Source: JBJXHC01 sp046160825 (GTDB lineage: Bacteria; Bacteroidota; Ignavibacteria; UBA10030; UBA6906). Taken from it: a DNA stretch of 64,000 nt. Location of the stretch: the NCBI GenBank assembly GCA_046160825.1, contig JBJXHC010000027.1, positions 3,842-67,841 on the forward strand, written 5' to 3'. Shown here in pieces: positions 34,782 to 43,360 of the stretch (its first letter is position 1; every line of letters starts with the position of its first letter). The notes under the pieces are model-generated. The model was given only the letters and a program-made list of their open reading frames with translations, made no database searches and was not told the DNA's origin. The position numbers and the translations under genes were made by a program.

Positions 34782-34851
34782 CATAATACGAATTTCATCA
34801 AAAGCGAGATCAAATCAACAATATCAACGGAAATCTTAGTCGCTGATCATC

Positions 34852-34888
34852 ATCAAGGCCATCATCACCGCGTGAAGATGGCCTTGAT
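34852..34888. terminator. strong 12-bp hairpin between tRNA and cytochrome genes
   Basis: ATCAAGGCCATC (34852-34863) and GATGGCCTTGAT (34877-34888) form a perfect 12-base stem with a 13-base loop. No T-tract follows on either strand, but the position 3' to both the tRNA (+) and the cytochrome gene (-) suggests transcript end formation. Confidence 0.55.
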
Positions 34889-34915
34889 CCTTGAAAAAAG
34901 GTAACGTCGGATTAT

Positions 34916-37015
34916 TTACTTCAGTAAGACCATCTTCTTCGTAGCCGAATATGATCCCGCCTGAATTCTATAGAAATAGAGGCCACTCGCGAGACGGACA
35001 CCATGTGCGTCAGTCCCTTCCCATGATACATTGTAATTCCCGGGCTCGAGTTCCCTGTCAACCATGGTGGTAATGAGTCCACCACGAATGTCGAAGACTT
35101 CGAGCTTCACAAACTCTCTCTCCGGTAGCGAGAAACCGATTGTTGTCGTTGGGTTGAACGGGTTTGGATAGTTCTGCTGCAGAGCAAATTCGTTCGGGAA
35201 ATTTCCGTCGACAGGTTGCACGTCCGTTGGATACCAGCCGAGAGTCTTCTGGAGAAGTGCGACGGCGTATTTCGTATTGTGAACACCATAGCTGCCATCG
35301 CTTGTGATGAAGTAATATGTCCAGATGCCCTGAACCAGATCCGGACGATTGAAAACGAGGGCAGAGTCGGCTGCATTCACCGTTCCTCCACCGATCGGCT
35401 CACCGTCGGTGCCAAGTGGTAGCCGGGACTTAAGCACGTCGAGCATTCCATGCACTTCGCTGACTACACCTTCGACAACGCCATCATGATCGTAATCATA
35501 TGCCGCCTGTATGTCGTTGAATTCCTCGATTTCGCCGTGACAGTCGATGCAAGCTTCGACCTGATCATGTATGCCGCCGATCTCATCAATCATCGACATT
35601 TCGTGGTCAGAATGAATGCTCGAACCATTTACCCGTTCCGCCATATGGCACGTAACGCAGGTATTTTCCAGTTGCGAATGCGTGTTCCGACCGGCAAGTG
35701 TTGCATCGCCGAACTCGTATGAGTTTCTCCCGAACAACATGTCCGCCTGATTGCTATGGTGTGGTGAGAACCGCGCACCGAAGCCATAGTACGGCGGTGT
35801 GCTCTTGACCTTCTGGACATAACGCGATTTGTGGCAGTTCATACAGAGCTGACCAGTGCCGCCTGCTGTGGGAACAAATCCATTCTTCAGTGAGTCCACG
35901 CTTACAACCCTGAGCTGATGTTCGTTCGTTGCATTATGTGGATCATGGCAGGCCGTGCATGAGACATTCTTGTTCCCGTCAGTCGCCACACTATAGCCCG
36001 GTGCAGATTTATTTTCCGTCCATTTGACAAATGATGAACCACTGTGACATGGGAAGCAATTGGTATTTGCTGTGTGGCTCCCCTCCACAAACGTCGCGTG
36101 TCCGGACGCCGCCCAGTAGCTCCCCAGTCTGTGCTTCTTGGGGGCGTCATGGCACTGCATACAAACGCCTGCATCTGTCGTCACGCCAATCTTCGGACTG
36201 TCGCCCATGTGATTTCCGCCCGGGCCGTGACAACTTTCGCAGCCAACACTTGCCACCGATCGCATTGATACAGGCATCGCATTGTAGATGGATGAGTCAC
36301 GATATGAAATCCAATAGTCCCCTCCGTAGAATGGAAGACCGGCGAACCAGGTGGAATCCCAGTTCGTCTGATGTGCGAGAAAACCGAAGTTTCCATTGTC
36401 GGTGGTTGGCTCCCAGCCGGTCGTATGACACTTCACGCAAGCTCCTGCATAGGCACCTTTACCGGTGAATGGATCAACTTCAATTTGTCCGGTGATGCCG
36501 CGCGAGAATATCGTTGCATGCGGCGTACTCTTCCATGTCAGGGTCTGTGTCTGATGGCAGGTGGCGCACTTGATGACAGCCGGGTTTCCGCTTTCAACAC
36601 CTGTATACGTGCTTGCAAGGAGTGTGTCATATGCTGCGATGCTGCCATTCGCCATAACCCGAACAATGTACTGGCCAACTAGATCGGTCATGAGACGGAC
36701 AAATTTGTTTGTCGGAGTATCGATCACGGCGGTTGAGTTTGCAGGTTTTGATAGGAGAGACCACGAAAATGATGTGACGTCACCGGTGGTCTCCGCCGAG
36801 AGATACACCATCATGTTTACGCCAACAACGCGCAAGCCTGTCGAGATATAGTAGGGTCCCGACGGCGCGGTATAATTCGGTGGTCCTGAAGAACGCCGGC
36901 CGGGGGACATCGCTTCAATCTTGACCTTCACCGTCTGCGCTGCAGCATCAAACGATGCGCCCATGAGCAGACTCAAGGCGGTCAATATCAAACAGATTGA
37001 ACCCATTCGTTTCAT
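34916..37015 (-). CDS. secreted nine-haem c-type cytochrome with T9SS sorting domain
   Basis: This 699-residue protein has a signal peptide (SICLILTALSLLMGASFDAAAQ) from ATG 37015; the longer frame to 37144 adds no leader. After an N-terminal beta domain (about 25-150) come nine CxxCH haem motifs: CATCH, CVKCH, CESCH, CMQCH, CFPCH, CTACH, CMNCH, CVTCH and CIDCH. The last 80 residues are a T9SS C-terminal domain (LQQNYPNPFNPTTTIGFSL, LEVFDIRGGLITTMV, GLYFYRIQAGSYSATKKMVLLK). It would therefore be exported through the outer membrane as an extracellular or surface multihaem cytochrome, consistent with electron transfer outside the cell (inferred). Haem motif spacing suggests paired-haem packing. 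Confidence 0.92.
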   Translation of the reverse strand: MKRMGSICLILTALSLLMGASFDAAAQTVKVKIEAMSPGRRSSGPPNYTAPSGPYYISTGLRVVGVNMMVYLSAETTGDVTSFSWSLLSKPANSTAVIDTPTNKFVRLMTDLVGQYIVRVMANGSIAAYDTLLASTYTGVESGNPAVIKCATCHQTQTLTWKSTPHATIFSRGITGQIEVDPFTGKGAYAGACVKCHTTGWEPTTDNGNFGFLAHQTNWDSTWFAGLPFYGGDYWISYRDSSIYNAMPVSMRSVASVGCESCHGPGGNHMGDSPKIGVTTDAGVCMQCHDAPKKHRLGSYWAASGHATFVEGSHTANTNCFPCHSGSSFVKWTENKSAPGYSVATDGNKNVSCTACHDPHNATNEHQLRVVSVDSLKNGFVPTAGGTGQLCMNCHKSRYVQKVKSTPPYYGFGARFSPHHSNQADMLFGRNSYEFGDATLAGRNTHSQLENTCVTCHMAERVNGSSIHSDHEMSMIDEIGGIHDQVEACIDCHGEIEEFNDIQAAYDYDHDGVVEGVVSEVHGMLDVLKSRLPLGTDGEPIGGGTVNAADSALVFNRPDLVQGIWTYYFITSDGSYGVHNTKYAVALLQKTLGWYPTDVQPVDGNFPNEFALQQNYPNPFNPTTTIGFSLPEREFVKLEVFDIRGGLITTMVDRELEPGNYNVSWEGTDAHGVRLASGLYFYRIQAGSYSATKKMVLLK

Positions 37016-37450
37016 AAATAAAATTCCTTTCGTCGATGGATGTAAGCCGCGTTCAAGAAACGCCTGGCATGGAAAAATTCGGCAAGAACAGTGGAGAAAT
37101 GAGCGAACGGTGTGGTACAAAGAGACTACGCCATGAATCAGCAACGTGCATGCCGTTGTTTGATAGCCGATTTACGAATCTGAAATCCGAAAGGTATGCC
37201 TCAAGTCCGAAGAAAGAAGGAGCATTGGTATCGCGAACTCGGGTGCAGACCTGATTATACGAGAATGCAGGTGCTTGCTTTGTTGAGACTGAGAAAGGCA
37301 ATATTACAAATGAGAATTGTGAGGAAGAGGGTGATCTGCGAGTGCGCCCAGGCTTCAGGACAATTCCGTCTTGTATTCGTTTCTCAGAAACCATAGATTC
37401 ACAAGGGAAGCATGCTTTAATCGAGCGAACAAGATCGGACAACCTGCTGC
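37016..37450. other. 435-base divergent intergenic region
   Basis: It lies between the divergent cytochrome and histidine kinase genes. No convincing ORF, terminator or sigma-54 box was found. TGAGAA occurs at 37290 and 37311 and TTCTCA at 37381; these are halves of the palindrome seen upstream of the sigma-54 promoters in this window, but no full site is present. Confidence 0.4.
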
Positions 37451-38908
37451 ATGGGAGCTCTTCAACGAGATCAAGAACATACAATCGGTTTTGCTTCAAC
37501 CGCATCTTTGTTGAACGCTTTTCCGGATCCATGTTATATGCTCTCGCGAGGAGGACTCATCGTCGCTGTCAATAATGTGGCGGCGGAGGTGCTGAACCAG
37601 CCGATTGATACCCTGTTAGGCCATTCTCTCGCTTCCCTGCTGAAACCCCAATCGCGCGGCGAATATTCTGTTGCTTTGACACTTTGCTTTATCGAGGGAG
37701 GGAGACATTCCTGCGAGATCGTTTTTGATTCACCAGGGCGAAGCAATGATTTCGTGATGTCGCTTTCTCCGTTCTCTCTATCGGGTGATTCAGGCGAGAA
37801 GTTCTGTTTGTCTGTGGCTCGCGATGTTACCGAAGAGGCTCAAAAGGATATCGACCTTCTCCGATTTTCCAATGTTGCCCACTACACGTTGAACCCGTTG
37901 GAAATAACCGACATCAGCGGACGGATCATCTATGTCAATCCCGCTTTTGAATTGACAAGCGGATATTCCAAGGAAGAATTGATCGGGAAGAACCCCAATG
38001 TCTTTGGAAGCGGGAAGCATCCGAAGAGCTTCTGGCAAGACATGTGGCAGGTCATCACGTCGGGCAAAGTCTGGACAGGAGAAGTGGAGAACAGGAGAAG
38101 AAATGGAGAGCCATTTCTCACCCAGTTGTTGATCTCACCCATCGTCGCCAAGACGGGCAAGGTGGCCGGTTATTTCGGTATTCACCGCGACATTACGGAG
38201 CAACGCCGGCTTGAACACCAGCTCTTTCAAGCGCAAAAAATGGAGAGCATCGGAACACTCGCCGCCGGCATTGCACACGAAGTTGGCAACCCTCTCACTT
38301 CAATCTCCTCCCTCGTTCAGGTTGTGCAGCGGACAACGCAGGACGATTTTACAAAAGAGAAGCTTGATCTGGTCAAGCACCAGGTGACACGCATCTCGAA
38401 GATCATTCGTGATCTTGTTGACTTCTCGCGACCGTCAACTTACGAAGTGCAACTCACCGATATCAACAAGTGTCTGCGTCAGGCAATCGATATTGTCAAA
38501 GTCGGAAAGAAATCACGATCCGTCCGGTTTGCTATGGATCTTGATCCCTCTGTTCCGTCGCTTCATCTCGTTCCGGATCAGGTGGAACAGGTGTTGATCA
38601 ATATTCTGATTAATGCTGTCGACGCAGTGTCGGATCGAAACGATGGACGCATAGATGCCTCTTCACGCGTCGATGGCGAGAACCTCAGGATTACGATTCA
38701 AGACAATGGGAAGGGAATGTCTGAAGTGGAAGTAGAGAAGATTTTTGAACCGTTCTTCACAACCAAAGAGATAGGAGAAGGTACTGGCCTGGGACTTTGG
38801 GTCAGCTATGGTATTGTGAAAAGCTTCCACGGACAGATCCGGGTGGAAAGCCGGATTGGTCACGGATCCGCCTTCAGCATTCTCCTGCCGATTCATTCCG
38901 ACTACTAA
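37451..38908 (+). CDS. soluble NtrB-like PAS-PAS histidine kinase
   Basis: This 485-residue kinase has no membrane segment. Two PAS domains (about 15-125 and 135-260; LEITDISGRIIYVNPAFELTSGYSKEELIGKN and a PAC-type GIHRDITEQ) precede HisKA with LAAGIAHEVGNPLTSISSLVQ (His about residue 280) and HATPase with NILINAVDAV (N box), IQDNGKGM, FEPFFTTKEIGEGTGLGLWVSY. The H-E-x-x-N-P form of the H-box is that of NtrB-type kinases that partner sigma-54 activators. It lies 12 bases upstream of such an activator. The signal is intracellular and unknown. The start ATG 37451 has no strong ribosome-binding site. Confidence 0.93.
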   Translation: MGALQRDQEHTIGFASTASLLNAFPDPCYMLSRGGLIVAVNNVAAEVLNQPIDTLLGHSLASLLKPQSRGEYSVALTLCFIEGGRHSCEIVFDSPGRSNDFVMSLSPFSLSGDSGEKFCLSVARDVTEEAQKDIDLLRFSNVAHYTLNPLEITDISGRIIYVNPAFELTSGYSKEELIGKNPNVFGSGKHPKSFWQDMWQVITSGKVWTGEVENRRRNGEPFLTQLLISPIVAKTGKVAGYFGIHRDITEQRRLEHQLFQAQKMESIGTLAAGIAHEVGNPLTSISSLVQVVQRTTQDDFTKEKLDLVKHQVTRISKIIRDLVDFSRPSTYEVQLTDINKCLRQAIDIVKVGKKSRSVRFAMDLDPSVPSLHLVPDQVEQVLINILINAVDAVSDRNDGRIDASSRVDGENLRITIQDNGKGMSEVEVEKIFEPFFTTKEIGEGTGLGLWVSYGIVKSFHGQIRVESRIGHGSAFSILLPIHSDY

Positions 38909-38920
38909 TCCCCTGAATAT

Positions 38921-40279
38921 ATGACCCATCGCATACTTGTTGTAGACGACGAACAGATCATCCGGGAATCGATTTCCTTTATTTTGAAGAAGGAAGGGTA
39001 TGAGGTCGAGTGGGCGGAAAACGGCAAGGTCGCCCTTGATAAAATCGCCGCGCAGTCCTTCGATGTCGTTATCACGGATATCGAAATGCCGGTGATGAAG
39101 GGGATCGAGTTACTCGATAAAGTCATGCAGGTGAGTCCGCAGACGATTGTTCTCATCATCACAGCCTATGGCTCTCTTGAAACGGCGATTGCAGCGCTCC
39201 GTGCAGGCGCGGGCGATTATATCCTGAAGCCGTTGGAATTTGATGAGTTGCTGATCAAGCTGAAGCGCCTTCTGGACGCCCGTGCGTTGACGGTGGAGAA
39301 CCAGTTGTTGCGGCGGGAGATACAGAAGGAATTTGATGCCTCGCCCATCATCGGGAAAAGTCCCGCGATGAAACGCGTCTTCGATACGATCATGACGGTT
39401 GCAGGAACTGATTCGACCGTGCTGGTGACCGGAAAGAGTGGTACGGGAAAGGAACTTGTTGCGCGGGCGGTACACTTCAATAGCATGCGGCGTGAACGCC
39501 CTTTTGTGGCGGTCAATTGCGGTGCCATCCCCGAGTCGTTGATTGAGAGCGAACTCTTCGGCCACAAGCGCGGTTCATTCACCGGTGCGGTTGCCGATAA
39601 GATCGGTTACTTCAAGGCAGCGGAAGGTGGTACACTTTTTCTTGACGAGGTAAGCGAGATGCCGTTCAACCTGCAGGTAAAACTCTTGCGCGCAGTCGAG
39701 CAGCGGGAGATCATACCCGTTGGAACGACAACGGCACAAAGCATCAACACCAGATTTGTCGCTTCAACCAATCGTGACCTGCAGAAAGAAGTCGAGTCCG
39801 GACGATTCCGCGAGGACCTGTACTATCGGTTGAATGTGGTGGAAATACACCTCCCACCGCTGAATGAACGCAAAGACGACATTCCTCTTTTGGCCGAGCA
39901 TTTTATCACCAAGTATAGGGCGGAACTTCGGAAAAATGTGAAGGGAATCGATAGCGGAGTGATGCGCTTGCTGCTCAGCCATGCCTGGAAAGGCGAGGTG
40001 CGCGAGCTGAGTAATATTATTGAGCGCGCAGTGATCTTCTGCAAAGGGGATTTTATCACCATGAACGATTTGCCCGAGTTTTTCCGCGGTACGCCGGAGG
40101 TTGACCTTACCGACGATAACAAGTCACTGCAACATACGATGAATGAACTCGAAAGAGCATATATCGAGCGTGTTCTGTGGAAGCACGATTTCGACAAGGA
40201 ACAAGCAGCAATCACACTAGGCATCAGTCTTCCCACACTCTATCGGAGAATCAAAGAACTGGCCATTCCGCACAAGTAA
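38921..40279 (+). CDS. sigma-54-dependent response regulator (NtrC family)
   Basis: This 452-residue activator contains REC (about 1-120; VVDDEQ, phospho-Asp in VITDIEMP, Lys in YILKPLEF), AAA+ (about 140-375; Walker A GKSGTGKELVARAVH, Walker B GGTLFLDEVSEM, GAFTGA loop as GSFTGA, Arg finger FREDLYYRLNV) and a C-terminal Fis-type HTH (AAITLGISLPTLYRRIKEL). It binds enhancers as oligomers and opens sigma-54 RNA polymerase promoters with ATP. Four sigma-54-like promoters with a shared upstream palindrome lie within the next 17 kb and are the likely targets. GSFTGA instead of GAFTGA is a tolerated variant. Confidence 0.95.
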   Translation: MTHRILVVDDEQIIRESISFILKKEGYEVEWAENGKVALDKIAAQSFDVVITDIEMPVMKGIELLDKVMQVSPQTIVLIITAYGSLETAIAALRAGAGDYILKPLEFDELLIKLKRLLDARALTVENQLLRREIQKEFDASPIIGKSPAMKRVFDTIMTVAGTDSTVLVTGKSGTGKELVARAVHFNSMRRERPFVAVNCGAIPESLIESELFGHKRGSFTGAVADKIGYFKAAEGGTLFLDEVSEMPFNLQVKLLRAVEQREIIPVGTTTAQSINTRFVASTNRDLQKEVESGRFREDLYYRLNVVEIHLPPLNERKDDIPLLAEHFITKYRAELRKNVKGIDSGVMRLLLSHAWKGEVRELSNIIERAVIFCKGDFITMNDLPEFFRGTPEVDLTDDNKSLQHTMNELERAYIERVLWKHDFDKEQAAITLGISLPTLYRRIKELAIPHK

Positions 40280-40282
40280 TTC

Positions 40283-40328
40283 TTCTCAATCCTGAACTCC
40301 ATACCACCCGATGTCTCAGGTTTGAGAA
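40283..40328 (+). promoter_or_regulatory. tandem enhancer-like palindromes upstream of usp
   Basis: TTCTCA-ATCC-TGAACT (40283-40298) and GTCTCA-GGTT-TGAGAA (40313-40328) fit TTCTCA-N4-TGAGAA at 9 and 11 of 12 positions. Their centres are 30 bases apart (about three helical turns) and the second is about 110 bases upstream of the sigma-54 -24 GG. Confidence 0.6.
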
Positions 40329-40429
40329 GCGGGTTGTTATATTCTTCCTCATTTTAAGCCATAGCCTTTACATTTGCCCTATTCTGGGACCACAGAGCGG
40401 GCGTCTCCCTTTTCCATCACCCCTTACAT

Positions 40430-40445
40430 CGGCACAACGGTTGCA
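40430..40445 (+). promoter_or_regulatory. sigma-54-type promoter of usp operon
   Basis: CGGCAC-AACGG-TTGCA with GG at 40431-40432 and GC at 40443-40444 gives exact GG-N10-GC. The start site would be about 40455 and the usp ATG is 40481. Confidence 0.7.
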
Positions 40446-40480
40446 GTAGAACCCTCTGAACTGAAGTTCAGGAGGAAGAA

Positions 40481-40984
40481 ATGTACATCATCAAAAGCAT
40501 CCTTGTGCCGACCGACTTTTCGGAATTTTCGACAATCGCCATCGAACACGCATCTTCGCTTGCGCTGCTCTACGGAGCAAAGATCCATCTTGTGTACGTC
40601 ATCGACGCCTCACCGGTGCTCGCGGTACCGAATCTTGTATTGACCACCCAGTCCATGAACTCGCTTGAAGCCAACGCCGAGGAGGAGATGAGGAAGTTTG
40701 TGTATTGGAAACTGAAGAACAGTACGAATCTGGAGCAGATCATTCTGCACGGCGAGCCATACCGGGAAATCGTGACCTATGCCCAGCAACACGACATTGA
40801 TCTGATTGTCATTGCGACGCACGGGAGAACAGGAATTGCGCATATGCTGATGGGAAGTGTCGCCGAGAAGGTCGTCCGGTTTTCGCCCGTTCCTGTGCTT
40901 GCGGTGAAGCCAATGGAACTGCGCGAGAGGATACTGACGAAACATGATATCGAAGAAGACCTTCACATTCTTGAGCGAGAGTAA
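40481..40984 (+). CDS. universal stress protein (UspA family)
   Basis: The 167-residue protein has the Usp Rossmann-like fold: ILVPTDFSEFSTIAIEHASSLALLYGAKIHLVYVID at the N-terminus, then the C-terminal nucleotide-binding block IDLIVIATHGRTGIAHMLMGSVAEKVVRFSPVPVLAVK. G-x2-G-x9-G(S/T) spacing is present (GRTGIAHMLMGS), so it belongs to the ATP-binding subset. It is the first gene after the NtrC-type regulator and has its own sigma-54-like promoter with enhancers. AGGAGG precedes the ATG. Confidence 0.95.
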   Translation: MYIIKSILVPTDFSEFSTIAIEHASSLALLYGAKIHLVYVIDASPVLAVPNLVLTTQSMNSLEANAEEEMRKFVYWKLKNSTNLEQIILHGEPYREIVTYAQQHDIDLIVIATHGRTGIAHMLMGSVAEKVVRFSPVPVLAVKPMELRERILTKHDIEEDLHILERE

Positions 40985-41003
40985 AGAGAGACCGCGGGAT
41001 ATC

Positions 41004-41435
41004 ATGCAATCGATCAACGAGAAAAAAATACAAGACTCCGGTGTTCGGAAGAACGCCATCATCATGTACAGTCCCGATGTGGATCTCTGTATGAGTCTGA
41101 CGCTCTACTTTCAGGAAAAGTACATCATCATCACCACAACGGATGGGAACACATTGCCGGCACTTGTTGAAATGTATCACCCGCTTCTGGTGATTGTTGA
41201 CGCGTTGCCGACGAGTTGGATTCTTGATCTCTTCGATGGATGGAAAAAGGTGAATCCTGCGATGAGCATCATGCTCTTTCGTGTATGGAGATACGAAGAC
41301 CGAAAACGGGAAGCAACAATTCACCAATCTATAGACTATGTGGCGTATAAGCCGATCGATATTGCCTACGTTGCACGAATTGTCAACACGTTGGCCGAGA
41401 CATCGGACAAAGCGCCGGCAAAGACCGGGTTGTAG
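41004..41435 (+). CDS. receiver-like domain protein
   Basis: This 143-residue single-domain protein has the topology of a receiver: IIMYSPDVDLCMSLTLYF, LLVIVDALPTS with a candidate phospho-Asp, and DYVAYKPIDIAYV with the Lys-Pro. The first acidic pair is reduced (SPDVD), so phosphorylation is uncertain. The longer frame from 40944 overlaps usp; ATG 41004 begins MQSINEKK and is preferred. No output domain is present, so it may signal by protein contact. It lies between usp and tonB in the same operon. Confidence 0.7.
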   Translation: MQSINEKKIQDSGVRKNAIIMYSPDVDLCMSLTLYFQEKYIIITTTDGNTLPALVEMYHPLLVIVDALPTSWILDLFDGWKKVNPAMSIMLFRVWRYEDRKREATIHQSIDYVAYKPIDIAYVARIVNTLAETSDKAPAKTGL

Positions 41436-41458
41436 GCTTTCTTTGGAAGGATAGTACC

Positions 41459-42205
41459 ATGGGACACGCAATTGCAGCACAAGCAACCGATGGTCTTCGA
41501 TATGGCAGATCGGAGATTCAGAAACACCTTCATGGTAACTTTGCCCGGGGAATGATGATCTCGATCCTCTTGCATGCTGTAGTCATTGGCTCATATTATA
41601 CTTCTCAGATCGTTGGAAGTGACGAAGATATTCCGATGGTGAAGGTGCGTATTCTCAAGTACAGTGACCTCGGTCCACCTCCATCCATCTCGCAACTGCC
41701 GCCAGTTCCTTCACTAGGGGTGCAGACCCCGACAAGACCTTCTGTCGGAGTGCCGGTACCGGTTCCGGATGCCGAGGTGAACCCTGAGCAGACTTTTGCG
41801 ACGCAGCAAGAACTGAGCGCAACCCCGTCCCCCGTGACTGAGGGTTTAAGCAGCGAGGATGGCATTCAGGTGACACAGGATATTACGATAGAGGATGATC
41901 CGGACATTGATGAGTTCGTTCCATACGAAAAGGGCCCCGTGGTTGTGAAGAACGTAGTCCCGAAGTATCCTGAAATGGCTCTTCGTGCGGGTCTCGAGGG
42001 CACAGTATGGGTGAAAGTTCTCGTGGATAAAGATGGGAAGCCCAAAAAAGCCGTCGTTCTGAAGTCAGCTGCAGAAATCCTGAATGATGCGGCGTTGGAG
42101 GCGGCTATGCAGTTTGTTTTTACTCCGGCCGTTATGAACAGCGGCGCTGTGCGTGTTTGGGTGGCTATACCGTTTAAATTTCAGATTAACGATAGTCCAA
42201 GTTAA
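41459..42205 (+). CDS. TonB-type energy transducer
   Basis: The 248-residue protein has one membrane anchor (MMISILLHAVVIGSYYT, about residues 33-49), a Pro-rich periplasmic linker (residues about 75-135) and a TonB C-terminal domain (VPKYPEMALRAGLEGTVWVKVLVDKDGKPKKAVVLKSAAEILNDAALEAAMQFVFTPA). It would couple the proton gradient to TonB receptors. ExbBD are not nearby. It sits in the putative sigma-54 operon of usp. Confidence 0.92.
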   Translation: MGHAIAAQATDGLRYGRSEIQKHLHGNFARGMMISILLHAVVIGSYYTSQIVGSDEDIPMVKVRILKYSDLGPPPSISQLPPVPSLGVQTPTRPSVGVPVPVPDAEVNPEQTFATQQELSATPSPVTEGLSSEDGIQVTQDITIEDDPDIDEFVPYEKGPVVVKNVVPKYPEMALRAGLEGTVWVKVLVDKDGKPKKAVVLKSAAEILNDAALEAAMQFVFTPAVMNSGAVRVWVAIPFKFQINDSPS

Positions 42206-42232
42206 GACCAACATCACGTGGGGAGACATGCA

Positions 42233-42592
42233 ATGCTGACCAATGAACAATACCTCGAAGCGATTCTGGCAAGCGTCTGTCCGAAATGTGTGGACGGGGA
42301 TGGCAAGGGAAACTGCCTGATTTCCAACAATGCTGAATGCGCTGTCAAGCGGTTTCACTCTGAGATTGTCGAAGTCGTTCGCTCCATGTATAGCAATTCC
42401 ATGGAGCCTTACGAGGCAGCATTGAGGAATAGGGTCTGCGGTGCGTGCATCCATCAGTCGAGTGACGGGAGATGTGCTGTCAGGAACGAAGTCGATTGCT
42501 CGTTGGACAGGTACTTTCCATTGATCGTCGAGACTATCGAGAAATTGGAAGTGAAACACCGTCTCGCAAGTCCAGGCACAGGTTGGAGTTAA
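42233..42592 (+). CDS. Cys-rich protein with internal duplication
   Basis: The 119-residue soluble protein starts at ATG 42233 with GGGGAGA six bases in front. It contains two copies of a module: VCPKC-x8-NC-x7-CAVKRF and VCGAC-x7-RC-x7-CSLDRYF, each a C-x2-C-x7/8-C-x7-C pattern followed by an aromatic helix (FHSEIVEVV and FPLIVETIE). Eight Cys in two sets of four suggest two metal or Fe-S sites. I do not recognise the family. It neighbours a ferredoxin gene, so electron transfer is possible (inference). Confidence 0.75.
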   Translation: MLTNEQYLEAILASVCPKCVDGDGKGNCLISNNAECAVKRFHSEIVEVVRSMYSNSMEPYEAALRNRVCGACIHQSSDGRCAVRNEVDCSLDRYFPLIVETIEKLEVKHRLASPGTGWS

Positions 42593-42604
42593 AAGAAAAA
42601 TCCG

Positions 42605-42886
42605 GTGATTCCATTACTCGCTATCATAAGTGTGATGGTCTCATTCGCAGCATTGCTGACGGTATTGCCGCAGTCCGTCAACGTATACAGGCACTTTGCG
42701 AGAGCTCATTTTGTTGAATGTCCGGAAAAGCATCAACAGTCGACAGTGGCCATCTCGGCCGGTATCGCGGCCACAACATCTGCGGTTGTCCGGCCTGTTC
42801 TTGTTGTAACAGCGTGTGCGCTATGGCCGGTTGGCCGTCGTTGCTCACGGAAGTGTATCGCCCAGATTCGATGGAGCGATTCTTGA
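42605..42886 (+). CDS. small membrane protein with conserved-type Cys motifs
   Basis: The 93-residue protein has an N-terminal membrane helix (IPLLAIISVMVSFAALLTVL), then VECPEKH and a C-terminal C-x-LWP-x4-C-x3-C-IAQI. The pattern (ECPE ... C-x-x-WP ... C-x3-C) resembles small uncharacterised membrane proteins found in several phyla, but members I recall continue further past this point. The likely start is GTG 42605; no strong ribosome-binding site is seen. It lies in the operon between two other Cys-rich proteins. Confidence 0.6.
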   Translation: MIPLLAIISVMVSFAALLTVLPQSVNVYRHFARAHFVECPEKHQQSTVAISAGIAATTSAVVRPVLVVTACALWPVGRRCSRKCIAQIRWSDS

Positions 42887-42928
42887 GGATCGGAGTAATC
42901 ATCAACAACCAAAGCAAGGTGATTCATT

Positions 42929-43156
42929 ATGACGCAGACAGGGCTATCAACCAATCTTCCCGGCAGGTATTTTGTTTCCGATGAATGTGATGGATGTGCG
43001 TATTGTGCTCTGGTGGCTCCGGATAATTTCGACTTCGACAAACTAACCAATACGTATTACGTAGCACGGCAGCCACAGACAACGGACGAGATCGGGCTGG
43101 TGAGTGAAGTGATGGAAGACTGTCCAGTGGATGCAATCCAGGAACGAAACAATTAA
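42929..43156 (+). CDS. 4Fe-4S ferredoxin, single cluster
   Basis: The 75-residue ferredoxin has C-D-G-C-x2-C at residues 20-26 (DECDGCAYC) and the fourth ligand in EDCPVDAI, which makes one 4Fe-4S site of the Fer4_15 type. The loop between the Cys groups carries PDNFDFD. It could carry electrons for the 2-oxoacid oxidoreductase or NifJ encoded downstream; that link is inferred from location. Confidence 0.93.
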   Translation: MTQTGLSTNLPGRYFVSDECDGCAYCALVAPDNFDFDKLTNTYYVARQPQTTDEIGLVSEVMEDCPVDAIQERNN

Positions 43157-43251
43157 AGTTCCCAATGTATGGTATTCGATAAATCCTCTGTAGAGACATA
43201 TCTTATTTCTCACTGAGGCTACCCAAGCTGTTTCTCGCTCTTGCAAAGCCA

Positions 43252-43267
43252 TTCTCAGATTTTAGAA
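43252..43267 (+). promoter_or_regulatory. enhancer-like palindrome upstream of the CoA-transferase/KOR operon
   Basis: TTCTCA-GATT-TTAGAA matches TTCTCA-N4-TGAGAA at 11 of 12 positions; its centre is about 87 bases upstream of the -24 GG at 43347. Confidence 0.6.
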
Positions 43268-43345
43268 TATCTCTCCGTTTGAGTCGTTAGCCACTCTGGA
43301 ATCCCCCAATTCCATTCTATTCTCAAGTTCTTCCCGCAATTCTCA

Positions 43346-43360
43346 TGGCACGTATCTTGA
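43346..43360 (+). promoter_or_regulatory. sigma-54-type promoter of the CoA-transferase/KOR operon
   Basis: TGGCACG-TATC-TTGA keeps the full -24 element; the -12 element reads GA in place of GC. GG-N10-G spacing is exact. ATG is at 43459. Confidence 0.6.

Noticed and set aside
37290..37386. Full sigma-54 enhancer upstream of the PAS kinase
   Set aside because: Only half-sites (TGAGAA, TTCTCA) and no GG-N10-GC promoter were found.
37053..37532. 159-residue minus-strand frame between cytochrome and kinase genes
   Set aside because: No family pattern, low-quality composition and overlap with the kinase start.
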